Origin: Lachnospiraceae bacterium
Lineage (GTDB): Bacteria; Bacillota; Clostridia; Lachnospirales; Lachnospiraceae
Length of the DNA: 64,000 nt
Assembly (NCBI GenBank): GCA_017408735.1
Contig: JAFQUB010000002.1
Coordinates: 1-64,000 of the forward strand
Direction of reading: 5' to 3'
Shown: piece by piece, positions 56,156-64,000 of the stretch
Position numbering within the stretch: the stretch's first letter is position 1
How the letters are laid out: every line of letters starts with the position of its first letter
Notes under the pieces: model-generated
The model's database searches: none
What the model saw: only the letters and a program-made list of their open reading frames with translations
What the model was told of the DNA's origin: nothing
Position numbers and translations under genes: made by a program

Positions 56156-57037
56156 ATGCATAAGTATTTGAGAGCAATAGGATTTAGCAATGTAAAACTA
56201 AAAAAAGAGTTGAAACCTTATATAAAGGAAACTGTAATGTCACCGGACAAAACAGAGATAACAGAAAATGACGGTGAAGATATTTTAGTACAGATATATA
56301 AGGAATATGCAGATGGAATGGGACTCATGTTATGTGGTCTGGTTAATGATGAGGACGAATTTGAATTGGAATATTGTTATCCTCAATTTAATGGAACAGG
56401 TGTTACATCCAAAGAAGATATTATAGTGGAACAACATGCAGATAAGGAATCTTATGCTGGTGTATGTGAGGATGTAAAGGTGGGAGTATCTTTGATTTTT
56501 TATTTGCAGAATGTATGTGAATATAAAAACGAAAAAAGACTGCATCCGATAAAAAGTGTAGGTGTTGACACTACATTGTCAGCCTTGTCTTTATCAGGAA
56601 AGATTTTATTTCCAATTGATAAAACAGAAAATCAAATAAAGGTAACAAAAGAAGCTTCTAAAAACAGAAATCATTTGATTGAGGCGGCAAGAAAAGGTGA
56701 TGAGGATGCTATTGAAAGTCTTACTTTAGAAGACATGGATACATACTCTATGATTTCCAGAAGAATCTTAAAAGAAGATATTTTAAGTCTGGTAGATAAT
56801 TACTTTATGCCGTATGGAGTAGAATGTGATAAATATTCTATCATGGGAGAAATTGAAGATGTATCTCTTGTAAAAAATAAGAGCACACAGGAAGAAGTAT
56901 ATAAGCTTACAGTAAATACCAATGAGTTAGTGTTTGATGTATGCATTAATAAGATAGATTTACTTGGGGAACCTAAAGCAGGCAGAAGATTCAAAGGAAC
57001 TATCTGGTTGCAGGGAAAAATTAATTATAAGCAATAG
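56156..57037 (+). CDS. DUF3881 family protein
   Basis: A 293-residue cytosolic protein. The start MHKYLRAIGFSNVKLKKEL, the segment DGMGLMLCGLVNDEDEFELE (about 59-78) and a C-terminal part SIMGEIEDVSLVKNKSTQEE with DVCINKIDLLGEPKAGRRFK are the pattern I associate with DUF3881, a family largely restricted to Lachnospiraceae and relatives. No catalytic motif is seen. It follows the HD-GYP gene by about 105 bases. Function unknown. Confidence 0.8.
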   Translation: MHKYLRAIGFSNVKLKKELKPYIKETVMSPDKTEITENDGEDILVQIYKEYADGMGLMLCGLVNDEDEFELEYCYPQFNGTGVTSKEDIIVEQHADKESYAGVCEDVKVGVSLIFYLQNVCEYKNEKRLHPIKSVGVDTTLSALSLSGKILFPIDKTENQIKVTKEASKNRNHLIEAARKGDEDAIESLTLEDMDTYSMISRRILKEDILSLVDNYFMPYGVECDKYSIMGEIEDVSLVKNKSTQEEVYKLTVNTNELVFDVCINKIDLLGEPKAGRRFKGTIWLQGKINYKQ

Positions 57038-57096
57038 AGGGCGTCCAAAAAGTCATGAAAGGACTTAGAGGGACTGCCCTTTCTATAAAAGAATAA

Positions 57097-57168
57097 GTTC
57101 TCTTAGTTAAATGGATATAACAGACCCCTCCTAAGGGTCAGTTGCAGGTTCGATTCCTGCAGGGAACA
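57097..57168 (+). tRNA. tRNA-Arg (anticodon CCT)
   Basis: A 72-base cloverleaf. Acceptor arms GTTCTCT (57097-57103) and AGGGAAC (57161-57167) pair with one G-U. The anticodon loop CTCCTAA gives CCT, reading AGG. The T arm contains GGTTCGATTCC. The discriminator is A; CCA is not encoded. Confidence 0.95.
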
Positions 57169-57172
57169 CTTA

Positions 57173-57216
57173 AAAGAAGCGAAAGTGCAAATATTACATT
57201 TTCGCTTCTTTTTTTT
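57173..57216 (+). terminator. Terminator after tRNA-Arg
   Basis: Thirteen-base arms (57175-57187 and 57197-57209, one G-U pair) with a nine-base loop and eight T. Confidence 0.88.
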
Positions 57217-57373
57217 GAAATAAGTGATAAATATATTTAAAGTTTTACCGATAAATAGAAGTGAAATTGAAAAATTTCGAAAAAAATAAATATAACAGCA
57301 ATAATTTTGCTATAGTTTTTATTATAGCTAATTTACATAGATAAAATAATAGAAGGAGAGCAGAGGACACTTT

Positions 57374-60300
57374 ATGGAAAAAATCAATTTAAGAAAATTG
57401 TGGGAAGCCGGAAGAAGAATTTTGGTATTAGTTGTTATTGCCAGCATACTTTGCGGTCTTATAAGTGAGTACAGTAATGTATACGCAGAAAAAAACGACT
57501 CCTTAGGTAATACAATTACCAAAGATGTTCCAGAGGACATTACAGGGGAAATTGAAGAAAATGATATTTTAGCCTCCAGTGGTTCGAAAACCATATATTT
57601 TGATACGGTAACCAATGGTAATTGGAGCGGTAATACAGATGGCTGGACTCAGAATTGTAATATGTACATTTATCTGATTGGTACATCAGGAACAATTCAA
57701 CCAATGTCAAAATCTTCAAAAGAAAATACATTGATGGAAAATTCATCAGGAACATTGTGGGAATATACTATCAGTGAAGCTGATGCCAGCAAATGTACCG
57801 GAGTGATTTTTATAAATCAATCCAGTTGGGGAACCAATAATAATGCAGTTCAGACAGTGGATGTGTCACTTACTACAGGGAATGTGAGCACAGATTCTTA
57901 TCCGTGCTTTAAATTAAATGGAGGAGCAAGTTCAGAAGGCAAAAAGACAGTGGACTATTTGGGAAGTCTTGCTACAAAATCTTATGGGGGAAGTACCATG
58001 TACTTCTTTGACATGACAGGAAATTTAGATAGCGTTCTTGCTAAGTTTGGCAATGAAAATAACGGTACAGTTATTACAAATATGACGGAAGATGCAGGCA
58101 TAGAAGGATTGTATAAGGTAACTGTTCCGGCAGACGACCAGGTGGCTTATAGCACTGTGGAATTTTATGATGCAGATACTTCTTTGGGAGAAAGTTACAA
58201 TTTTGCAAATGCAGGTGCTGATGGCTATGATGTTACAGCAAGAAATACCTTATATTATGGGGCAAGCGAAATAAATAAAGCAAAATATAGTTTTTGGGGT
58301 AAAAAAGTAACAGGAAGTCAGTCTTTAGCAGGAAAAACATTATATTTTGACAGATTGTATTTCCCGGTAACAGAAGGATGTCAAATTCAGGCGGGCAGCC
58401 AGACAGCGATTGATTTGCCGGCAACAGGAAGTGAATTTAGCTATACATTTTCAGCAAATTCAGCAGCGACCCAGCAAACAGTACTTACTTTTATCAATAA
58501 AGAAGGTACAAAACATCATTTTTTCTGGAGTGATTTAACTAAAAATGAAGTGACAGTAATAGATAAGTTTGCAGGGGTAAATAAGACATACAGTAATGCT
58601 TTGACAGTGTACTTTGATGCTACATTGTCTAAATTGACATATAGTTATGCAGATGGCACTAATGGCGGTGCTAATGGTAACAGTGATTATGGAATTCCTA
58701 ATAAATCAGGTAGAATTCGTTATTATGCAACCGGAGCAGGAAAGACAGATATTGAAGGAGATATGCAGTTAGTTCCTGTATATTCTAATGGAACAAATAC
58801 ATATTCTGATGTGTATAAAGTGGAATTGCCGGAAGGCTATACTAACATTGCCTTTTCGTCTTTTGATATGAGCAATATTACAAATCATGGTGGACATGGT
58901 GAAAGTACAAAGCAGCTTACAATTCCCACCAACCTCAGCAATCCGTGTTTTTATGCAGATTCCAGTGATAATGTGATTTATGATGGTGGGCAGAGAGATG
59001 GATACTGGGGCGAAGTGTATACAGTCCGTAATCCGGAACAGGAAGGTTCTGCTTCAAACACAATAGTAGATATTCCGAAAGAAAAGGAAGTAAAAGATGT
59101 AAATAAATTATATTTATCTACTACATTTTATGATTTTTATACAGATTATGAATTAAATGGTTGGAACCGTGACAATTATGGATATGATGCCAATAATCAC
59201 AGAATATATCAGCCTTTCCGTCAGTTTGACCAGGCATTAAGTGAATTTTATAAAGCAAATAATGCGGCATCACCATTATATTGGGGTAACTTCCAAAATT
59301 ACACAGGTTCCCCGTTTAGCGAGATTACAGCAGATTTAAATCTTTATGGTTCAGGTGATACCAAAAAGTTTTTCTATGAAAACAACTCCATGTGGGACCG
59401 CAATGGTGGTGACCTTGATAAGCAGGGAACCAATGGTGAAAATGCAACCTTAGGGTTAGTAAGTAATACCTTATCCAATGGAAATCTGATGCTTAAAACT
59501 GCATCAGGGGGAACTGTGCAGGCTCCATTTTTAAACGAAGAGTTTTTAAATGGAAATAATGCGAAAAATACAGTGTTGGGAAAAGTTTATAAGAATGTGG
59601 ATTTTCCATTTTCAAAACAGGAATTAAACAGTCAGAGTGCACCGGATGTATCCGGCAAGGTAGCTTACTGGGTGTTTGACAGTAAAGATGCATCTACCAA
59701 CCTGCGTCTGACTCAGGATCCGACTACAAACAATTATTATTTAAATTGTACCAATAAAGTAGTAAAAGGAAAAACTACGGAAGGAATTACAGCAAGCGGA
59801 AACTTCTTTCCATTTAATGGAACAGAGCAGAGTGGAAATTCAGGTAAATTGAATTACGGTTTTGCTTCTAAACTGGAAATGAAATTCCGTTTAACAGAAG
59901 ATGGAACCGTACATACTACCGATGGAGATGAAGCTCCAATTGAATTTAACTTCTCCGGTGATGATGATGTTTGGATTTTCATCGATGGAAAGCTGGCGTT
60001 GGATATCGGTGGCGGACATGGTGTGGTAACAGGATATTTGAACTTTAAAGACTTAACCTACTATGTCAGCAGAGTAAAAAATACAGATACATCAGGGGGG
60101 TATAGAAATAAGTATACGGGAAGTTTTTCACTCAATGGTGATAAAACAGAGGAGCATACGTTAACCATGTTCTATATGGAACGAGGTATCTGGGAATCTA
60201 ACATGTATATAAGTTTTAACTTCCCGGATGAAAATACATTTGAAGTAGAGAAAGAAGTAGATGATTCAGGAGTAAATCAGGATTTATTTGCAGGTGTATT

Positions 60301-62674
60301 TGATAATGCATCTATTTTCCCGTTTGAAATTAAGAATCTGGCAACACATTATGGACCGCAGGAAGTTGATTATGGTGATGAAAAGAAACCGGTTACCTTT
60401 AACGATACTTTTGCCAGTGGAACATTAAATAAGGGTTCTGTGGGAAATACTTTTGAGCAGGTGGCAGAGTTTAATGGTCAAAGTCAGGCAGTACATTATA
60501 AAGCAATGTATTCTGATACTGCGGGAGCATATAAAGATAAGAGATTTGGTATTATAGCACCGGCCAGTGGACAAACCATAGACGTATCAGAAGTGAAAAA
60601 ATATTTAAGGTTCCAGTATTACTATGATGAAAACGATAAACCGGCTTTAAATCATATGTATATGGAACTGGAGGATGCCAGTGGAAATACCGTTGGCGGT
60701 TACTTGAATGGTAAGACATATATTACTACCGCTATGCGTTCGAAAGAATGGTCAACAATTACCATAGATTTATCGAAGCTAACAGGTTCTTTGAATTTTG
60801 ATTATTCTAAGTTAAAGTATATTAAGTTTGATTATAATTATGATGGAGATTTCTATTTAGATGGATTTGAATTTTTTGCCCAGTCAGATGAAGATGGGAT
60901 TATTGGATTTACCACAAAGCAATATGAAATTCCAGACTATGGTTCAGCAACTTCGGGTAAATTAGAGATTCCAAAAGGAGCAAGATACACTTTAAATTCT
61001 GAGGGAAGTGCCACATATTACAGCCGTCTTGGAACAGATGGTATATTTAACTTAAAAAATGGCGAATGGGCAACGTTCAATGATCAGTTCCGTGTGGGAA
61101 GTTATATTTCTCTAAAAGAAAATATAGATACCGATGTATTTGATTCTTCCTATACAGTTTATGAAAACGGTTCACCGGTAACAAGTATGGCTGACGGAGC
61201 TACAGTAAATCTTGGAACGACAACTAATTTAGCTAATATTAAATCCGTGGCTGTTGATGATGGAAGAACAGAAGTGTATTTGTCCGGTAAGGATACAGAA
61301 AGTAAGGATTATGGAAATGCCGGATATACCAAGACACAGAAACCATCAGACAACACAATTGTATTCCGGTCTTACACCAATCCGGATAGTAATATGGGTA
61401 TAACGAAAATTAAAATAGTATATACCAATACAGTAAAAACCGGGGAATTAACTATCCGTAAGGCAAATGCATACAACACAGATAATTTGACAGGTGAATA
61501 TAAATTTAAAGTTACCTTCAGCAATGTGGCAGGTCTTGGTCTGGAAGGCGAAAATGTGATTACAAAAGAAATTACATTAAAAGCTGGAGAAAGCGAAACT
61601 ATCAGTGGTATTCCAATCAATACAGATTATGAAATTGAGGAAATTGTACCAGAAGATGGTTCTGTTTTAGACAGTGTGACAGAAAAAAGCGGATACGATT
61701 TTGATATGGACGTACAGACAAAAAAAGTAACGGGTACTATAAGTGCATCTGCAAAATCCTATGATTTTACATTTAAGAATACCCAGAAACCGGTTGTTAG
61801 TATGAAGCTGGTGAAACTTTGGAAGGATTCACAAGGAAATGATATGAAAGAAAATATTCCGGATTCCATTGATGTTCAGATTCAGAGAAGAGCAAAAGGA
61901 AGCACAGGAAGTTACAGTGTGGTTTCTATAAATGGACAGAATAAAATTACCATGCAGCCGGGATATGATGTGTGGGAATACTCTTTAGAAGGTTTAGACC
62001 AGTACGTTGATTATACAGTAGACTCACCGGTAGAATGGGAATACAGAGTAGTTGAACTAGATGCAGATGGAAACGTAATAGAAGAAGGAGGATTTGTCGG
62101 TTCTTATAAGGTTTCCTATGAAATTAATGAACAGACAAAGACAATTACCGGAACAATTACAAATACCTACCAGAGTACTCATGTAAAAGTAATTAAGGTG
62201 GATGCAACAGATAATAGTATTAAGCTTTCCGATGTGGAATTTACTTTAGAAAAATTAAAAGACGATGGGACAGTAGATAATACATTTACAAAAGTAACAG
62301 CAAAAACAGAGATTGATGGTACAGCAGTATTTTCAGACTTAAAAGATGGTACATATCGCCTGACAGAGACTAAGGCAAAAGAAGGCTACAGCCTGCTGAA
62401 AAAATCTATTAGGATTGTAATTAACAGAAGTGGACAAAGTACTATTGATGATAAAAACTGTTCTGTAGAAGCAGACATAATATCTGTAACTATTGCTAAC
62501 CGCCAGAAATTCAGCTTACCGTTTACCGGAGGCTATGGAAGAACTGTATTCTTCCTTTTGGGAATTATATGCATTGGAGTTGCAGCAGCAGTCTATCTGT
62601 ACAAAAAGAAAAATATAAACATTATTGTTTTAATTATGTCTAAAATTGAGAAAGTGAGGAAGAGTTATGAATAA
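57374..62674 (+). CDS. Fibro-slime domain cell-wall-anchored adhesin (LPFTG)
   Basis: A 1766-residue surface protein. The signal peptide covers about 1-40. Several beta modules follow (about 50-560), the first with a pattern like starch-binding modules (TIYFDTVTNGNWSG and VIFINQSSWGTNN). A fibro-slime domain lies about 770-955, with FNFSGDDDVWIFIDGKLALD, then GGGHGVV and FYMERGIWESNMYISFNFP. A Ser/Tyr-rich beta region follows. The C-terminal part has Cna-B/SpaA-like repeats (about 1355-1700; for example VKVIKVDATDNSIKLSDVEF). The sorting signal is LPFTGG (about 1715), a hydrophobic helix and a basic tail. It is the likely tip or ancillary protein of a sortase pilus, whose backbone gene overlaps its end by eight bases. 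Confidence 0.88.
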   Translation: MEKINLRKLWEAGRRILVLVVIASILCGLISEYSNVYAEKNDSLGNTITKDVPEDITGEIEENDILASSGSKTIYFDTVTNGNWSGNTDGWTQNCNMYIYLIGTSGTIQPMSKSSKENTLMENSSGTLWEYTISEADASKCTGVIFINQSSWGTNNNAVQTVDVSLTTGNVSTDSYPCFKLNGGASSEGKKTVDYLGSLATKSYGGSTMYFFDMTGNLDSVLAKFGNENNGTVITNMTEDAGIEGLYKVTVPADDQVAYSTVEFYDADTSLGESYNFANAGADGYDVTARNTLYYGASEINKAKYSFWGKKVTGSQSLAGKTLYFDRLYFPVTEGCQIQAGSQTAIDLPATGSEFSYTFSANSAATQQTVLTFINKEGTKHHFFWSDLTKNEVTVIDKFAGVNKTYSNALTVYFDATLSKLTYSYADGTNGGANGNSDYGIPNKSGRIRYYATGAGKTDIEGDMQLVPVYSNGTNTYSDVYKVELPEGYTNIAFSSFDMSNITNHGGHGESTKQLTIPTNLSNPCFYADSSDNVIYDGGQRDGYWGEVYTVRNPEQEGSASNTIVDIPKEKEVKDVNKLYLSTTFYDFYTDYELNGWNRDNYGYDANNHRIYQPFRQFDQALSEFYKANNAASPLYWGNFQNYTGSPFSEITADLNLYGSGDTKKFFYENNSMWDRNGGDLDKQGTNGENATLGLVSNTLSNGNLMLKTASGGTVQAPFLNEEFLNGNNAKNTVLGKVYKNVDFPFSKQELNSQSAPDVSGKVAYWVFDSKDASTNLRLTQDPTTNNYYLNCTNKVVKGKTTEGITASGNFFPFNGTEQSGNSGKLNYGFASKLEMKFRLTEDGTVHTTDGDEAPIEFNFSGDDDVWIFIDGKLALDIGGGHGVVTGYLNFKDLTYYVSRVKNTDTSGGYRNKYTGSFSLNGDKTEEHTLTMFYMERGIWESNMYISFNFPDENTFEVEKEVDDSGVNQDLFAGVFDNASIFPFEIKNLATHYGPQEVDYGDEKKPVTFNDTFASGTLNKGSVGNTFEQVAEFNGQSQAVHYKAMYSDTAGAYKDKRFGIIAPASGQTIDVSEVKKYLRFQYYYDENDKPALNHMYMELEDASGNTVGGYLNGKTYITTAMRSKEWSTITIDLSKLTGSLNFDYSKLKYIKFDYNYDGDFYLDGFEFFAQSDEDGIIGFTTKQYEIPDYGSATSGKLEIPKGARYTLNSEGSATYYSRLGTDGIFNLKNGEWATFNDQFRVGSYISLKENIDTDVFDSSYTVYENGSPVTSMADGATVNLGTTTNLANIKSVAVDDGRTEVYLSGKDTESKDYGNAGYTKTQKPSDNTIVFRSYTNPDSNMGITKIKIVYTNTVKTGELTIRKANAYNTDNLTGEYKFKVTFSNVAGLGLEGENVITKEITLKAGESETISGIPINTDYEIEEIVPEDGSVLDSVTEKSGYDFDMDVQTKKVTGTISASAKSYDFTFKNTQKPVVSMKLVKLWKDSQGNDMKENIPDSIDVQIQRRAKGSTGSYSVVSINGQNKITMQPGYDVWEYSLEGLDQYVDYTVDSPVEWEYRVVELDADGNVIEEGGFVGSYKVSYEINEQTKTITGTITNTYQSTHVKVIKVDATDNSIKLSDVEFTLEKLKDDGTVDNTFTKVTAKTEIDGTAVFSDLKDGTYRLTETKAKEGYSLLKKSIRIVINRSGQSTIDDKNCSVEADIISVTIANRQKFSLPFTGGYGRTVFFLLGIICIGVAAAVYLYKKKNINIIVLIMSKIEKVRKSYE

Positions 62675-64000
62675 ACTTAAAAAGGTTTTTGCGTGGATAC
62701 TGGCTATGACTATGGCTTTATCCACTCTGACTGCCTTTGCAGCAGAACCAACGATTAATACAGATAAGCAAGTATCTCTTACTATTTATAAATATCGTTA
62801 TGATGGAGATGAGGGCGTGGAAGGAACCGGTGTTATCGGAGATGAAAGCAAGGTTCCGGCAGAAGCTGTATTATTAAATGGCGCTACTTTTTCCGTATAT
62901 AAAGTAGCTGATATTGCGCAAAACGAAAACGGTTTAGTATATACTACAGTAGCAGCACTCAGAAGTGATGTGGGAGCCAACATTAACGGTGGTATGTCAG
63001 CTGCTGATATTGCGACTCAGTTTTCAGATTCTGTGTTAAGTAAAATACAACCGGTAGCAACAAAGACAACAGCTACCGTAAATGGAAAAGATGGTGTTGC
63101 AAAATTCACTAACGATGATTTAGGCGGACAGGGCTTATACCTTGTAGTTGAAACAGATGCACCTGATACAGTGGCAAGTATGGTAGACCCATTCTTAGTA
63201 TCCCTTCCTATGACAAACGCAGAGGGAACCGATTGGATTTATGATGTATATGCATTTCCTAAAAATACAACGGCAACAAGTACCATTACTTTAAGAAAAT
63301 ATGGAAAAACAGGAAATGGTAATGCAGTAGGTGTTACCGGGGCAAAATTTGTACTACAGAAAAAAGAAAATGGTGTATGGACAACCCAGACAAAAAATGA
63401 CGACGGAGAAGATATTGGGACAAATGGTGTAATTACCATGAGCAGTACATCTGTAAAAATAAGTGGATTGGCTGAAGGAGAATATCGTTTTATCGAAACA
63501 GGTGCACCAGGTAACGAATATATTATGGACGGTACAGCAACTTATGGATTTACCGTAGCGGCAGACGGTGTGGTTACAGTGGATGGGAAGAAAACAGCAA
63601 CTGTGTCTGTTGTTAACTTTAAACCGGAAGTAGAAAAGAAAGTTCTTATAAAGAACGGAAGCACGGATAAAGAAAGTGACTGGCAGGATGCAGCAGATTA
63701 CAGCGTTGGTGACAGAGTTCCATTTAAAGTAAGCTCTACAGTTCCAGAGAACATTAATGACTTAAAGCATTACGTATTAGTAGATACCATGTCAGCAGGT
63801 CTTACTATGGATAGCACAGACCAGGCAAGCTTTGTAGTATCATATTATGTGGGAACTTCAAAAGTAACAGATACAGGAATTACAACAAAACCGGTATATA
63901 ATGCAGCAAAAAATCAGTGGACATTAGACTTAAGCGGAGATGTTGAAAAGTTATACAATAAAGGTGTTTCCAGCGTAGAAGTTACTTTTACAGCAACATT
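62667..64000 (+). CDS. Backbone pilin, SpaA/isopeptide type (cut by window edge)
   Basis: The first 444 residues of a secreted pilin; the reading frame is open at the window edge. The signal peptide (about 1-30) is KKVFAWILAMTMALSTLTAF, then the mature part begins near AEPTINTDKQVSLTIYKYR. A pilin-type motif with the linking Lys appears as WIYDVYAFPKN (about 191-201; the usual YPK has Phe). Cna-B-like isopeptide domains are seen, with ITLRKYGKTGNGNAVGVTGAKF (about 208-229) and GEYRFIETGAPGNEY with the Glu of the isopeptide bond. AGGAAGAG precedes the ATG. The start overlaps the adhesin stop, so the genes are co-translated. No sortase gene is in the window; it is expected downstream. Confidence 0.87.
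   Translation, partial: MNKLKKVFAWILAMTMALSTLTAFAAEPTINTDKQVSLTIYKYRYDGDEGVEGTGVIGDESKVPAEAVLLNGATFSVYKVADIAQNENGLVYTTVAALRSDVGANINGGMSAADIATQFSDSVLSKIQPVATKTTATVNGKDGVAKFTNDDLGGQGLYLVVETDAPDTVASMVDPFLVSLPMTNAEGTDWIYDVYAFPKNTTATSTITLRKYGKTGNGNAVGVTGAKFVLQKKENGVWTTQTKNDDGEDIGTNGVITMSSTSVKISGLAEGEYRFIETGAPGNEYIMDGTATYGFTVAADGVVTVDGKKTATVSVVNFKPEVEKKVLIKNGSTDKESDWQDAADYSVGDRVPFKVSSTVPENINDLKHYVLVDTMSAGLTMDSTDQASFVVSYYVGTSKVTDTGITTKPVYNAAKNQWTLDLSGDVEKLYNKGVSSVEVTFTAT

Noticed and set aside
57038-57090. Terminator after the DUF3881 gene
   Set aside because: Complementary bits (AGAGGGC with GCCCTTTCT, AAGTC with GACTT) exist, but pairing is interrupted and no T-run follows. Too weak to list as a feature.

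Overview
The window is a chromosomal segment of a low-GC Gram-positive bacterium and covers its replication origin. Three things point to Clostridia, most likely Lachnospiraceae: AT-rich DNA with strong AGGAGG ribosome binding sites, the order dnaA-dnaN-S4-recF-gyrB-gyrA set against rpmH-rnpA-yidD-yidC-jag, and the families that follow spo0J (DUF4446, HD-GYP, DUF3881). The family-level assignment is inference. The origin lies at about 27.6-28.1 kb. Genes to its left are mostly on the minus strand and genes to its right mostly on the plus strand, as expected for leading-strand bias.

Left arm (0.1-19 kb, mostly minus strand). A GH13 lipoprotein, a methyl-accepting chemotaxis protein and a Cof-type HAD phosphatase come first. 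A complete riboflavin operon (ribD-ribE-ribBA-ribH) follows, controlled by an FMN riboswitch with promoter, aptamer and terminator all visible. Next are a Phd-like antitoxin diverging from a 36-residue hydrophobic peptide gene that resembles type I toxins, a GT14 glycosyltransferase, tRNA-Lys(CTT), signal peptidase I and an MnmM-like methyltransferase. Two poorly known proteins precede an operon that encodes two tandemly duplicated lipoproteins, a LytTR regulator and a GHKL kinase.

Origin core (19-31 kb). gyrA, gyrB, recF, the S4 protein, dnaN and dnaA run leftwards. rpmH, rnpA, yidD, yidC and jag run rightwards. The dnaA-rpmH gap holds several DnaA boxes, including an inverted pair of perfect consensus boxes, and AT-rich blocks.

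Right arm (31-57 kb). An orphan sugar-type binding lipoprotein is paired with a chemoreceptor. A BceRS/lantibiotic-type four-gene ABC-plus-two-component operon and mtnN follow. mnmE-mnmG-rsmG come after an intergenic region that carries two inverted copies of a GC-rich element with nested, covarying stems, which is the most unusual object here. An alpha/beta hydrolase and an ABC exporter follow, then an agr-like quorum-sensing locus: AgrB, a degenerate ABC ATPase, a LytTR regulator, an AgrD-like peptide and a convergent AgrC-like kinase. A DegS/DegU-like pair leads to a long hairpin, two perfect parS sites and soj-spo0J, DUF4446, HD-GYP and DUF3881 genes, closing with tRNA-Arg(CCT).

Right end (57.3-64 kb). 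A sortase-dependent pilus locus begins: a 1766-residue fibro-slime adhesin with an LPFTG anchor, then a backbone pilin cut by the window edge.

Functionally, the window joins replication and segregation (dnaA, dnaN, gyrase, parABS), RNA and protein maturation (rnpA, yidC, jag, mnmE/G, rsmG, mnmM, lepB) and surface sensing (three quorum- or stress-type two-component systems, two chemoreceptors and the pilus).
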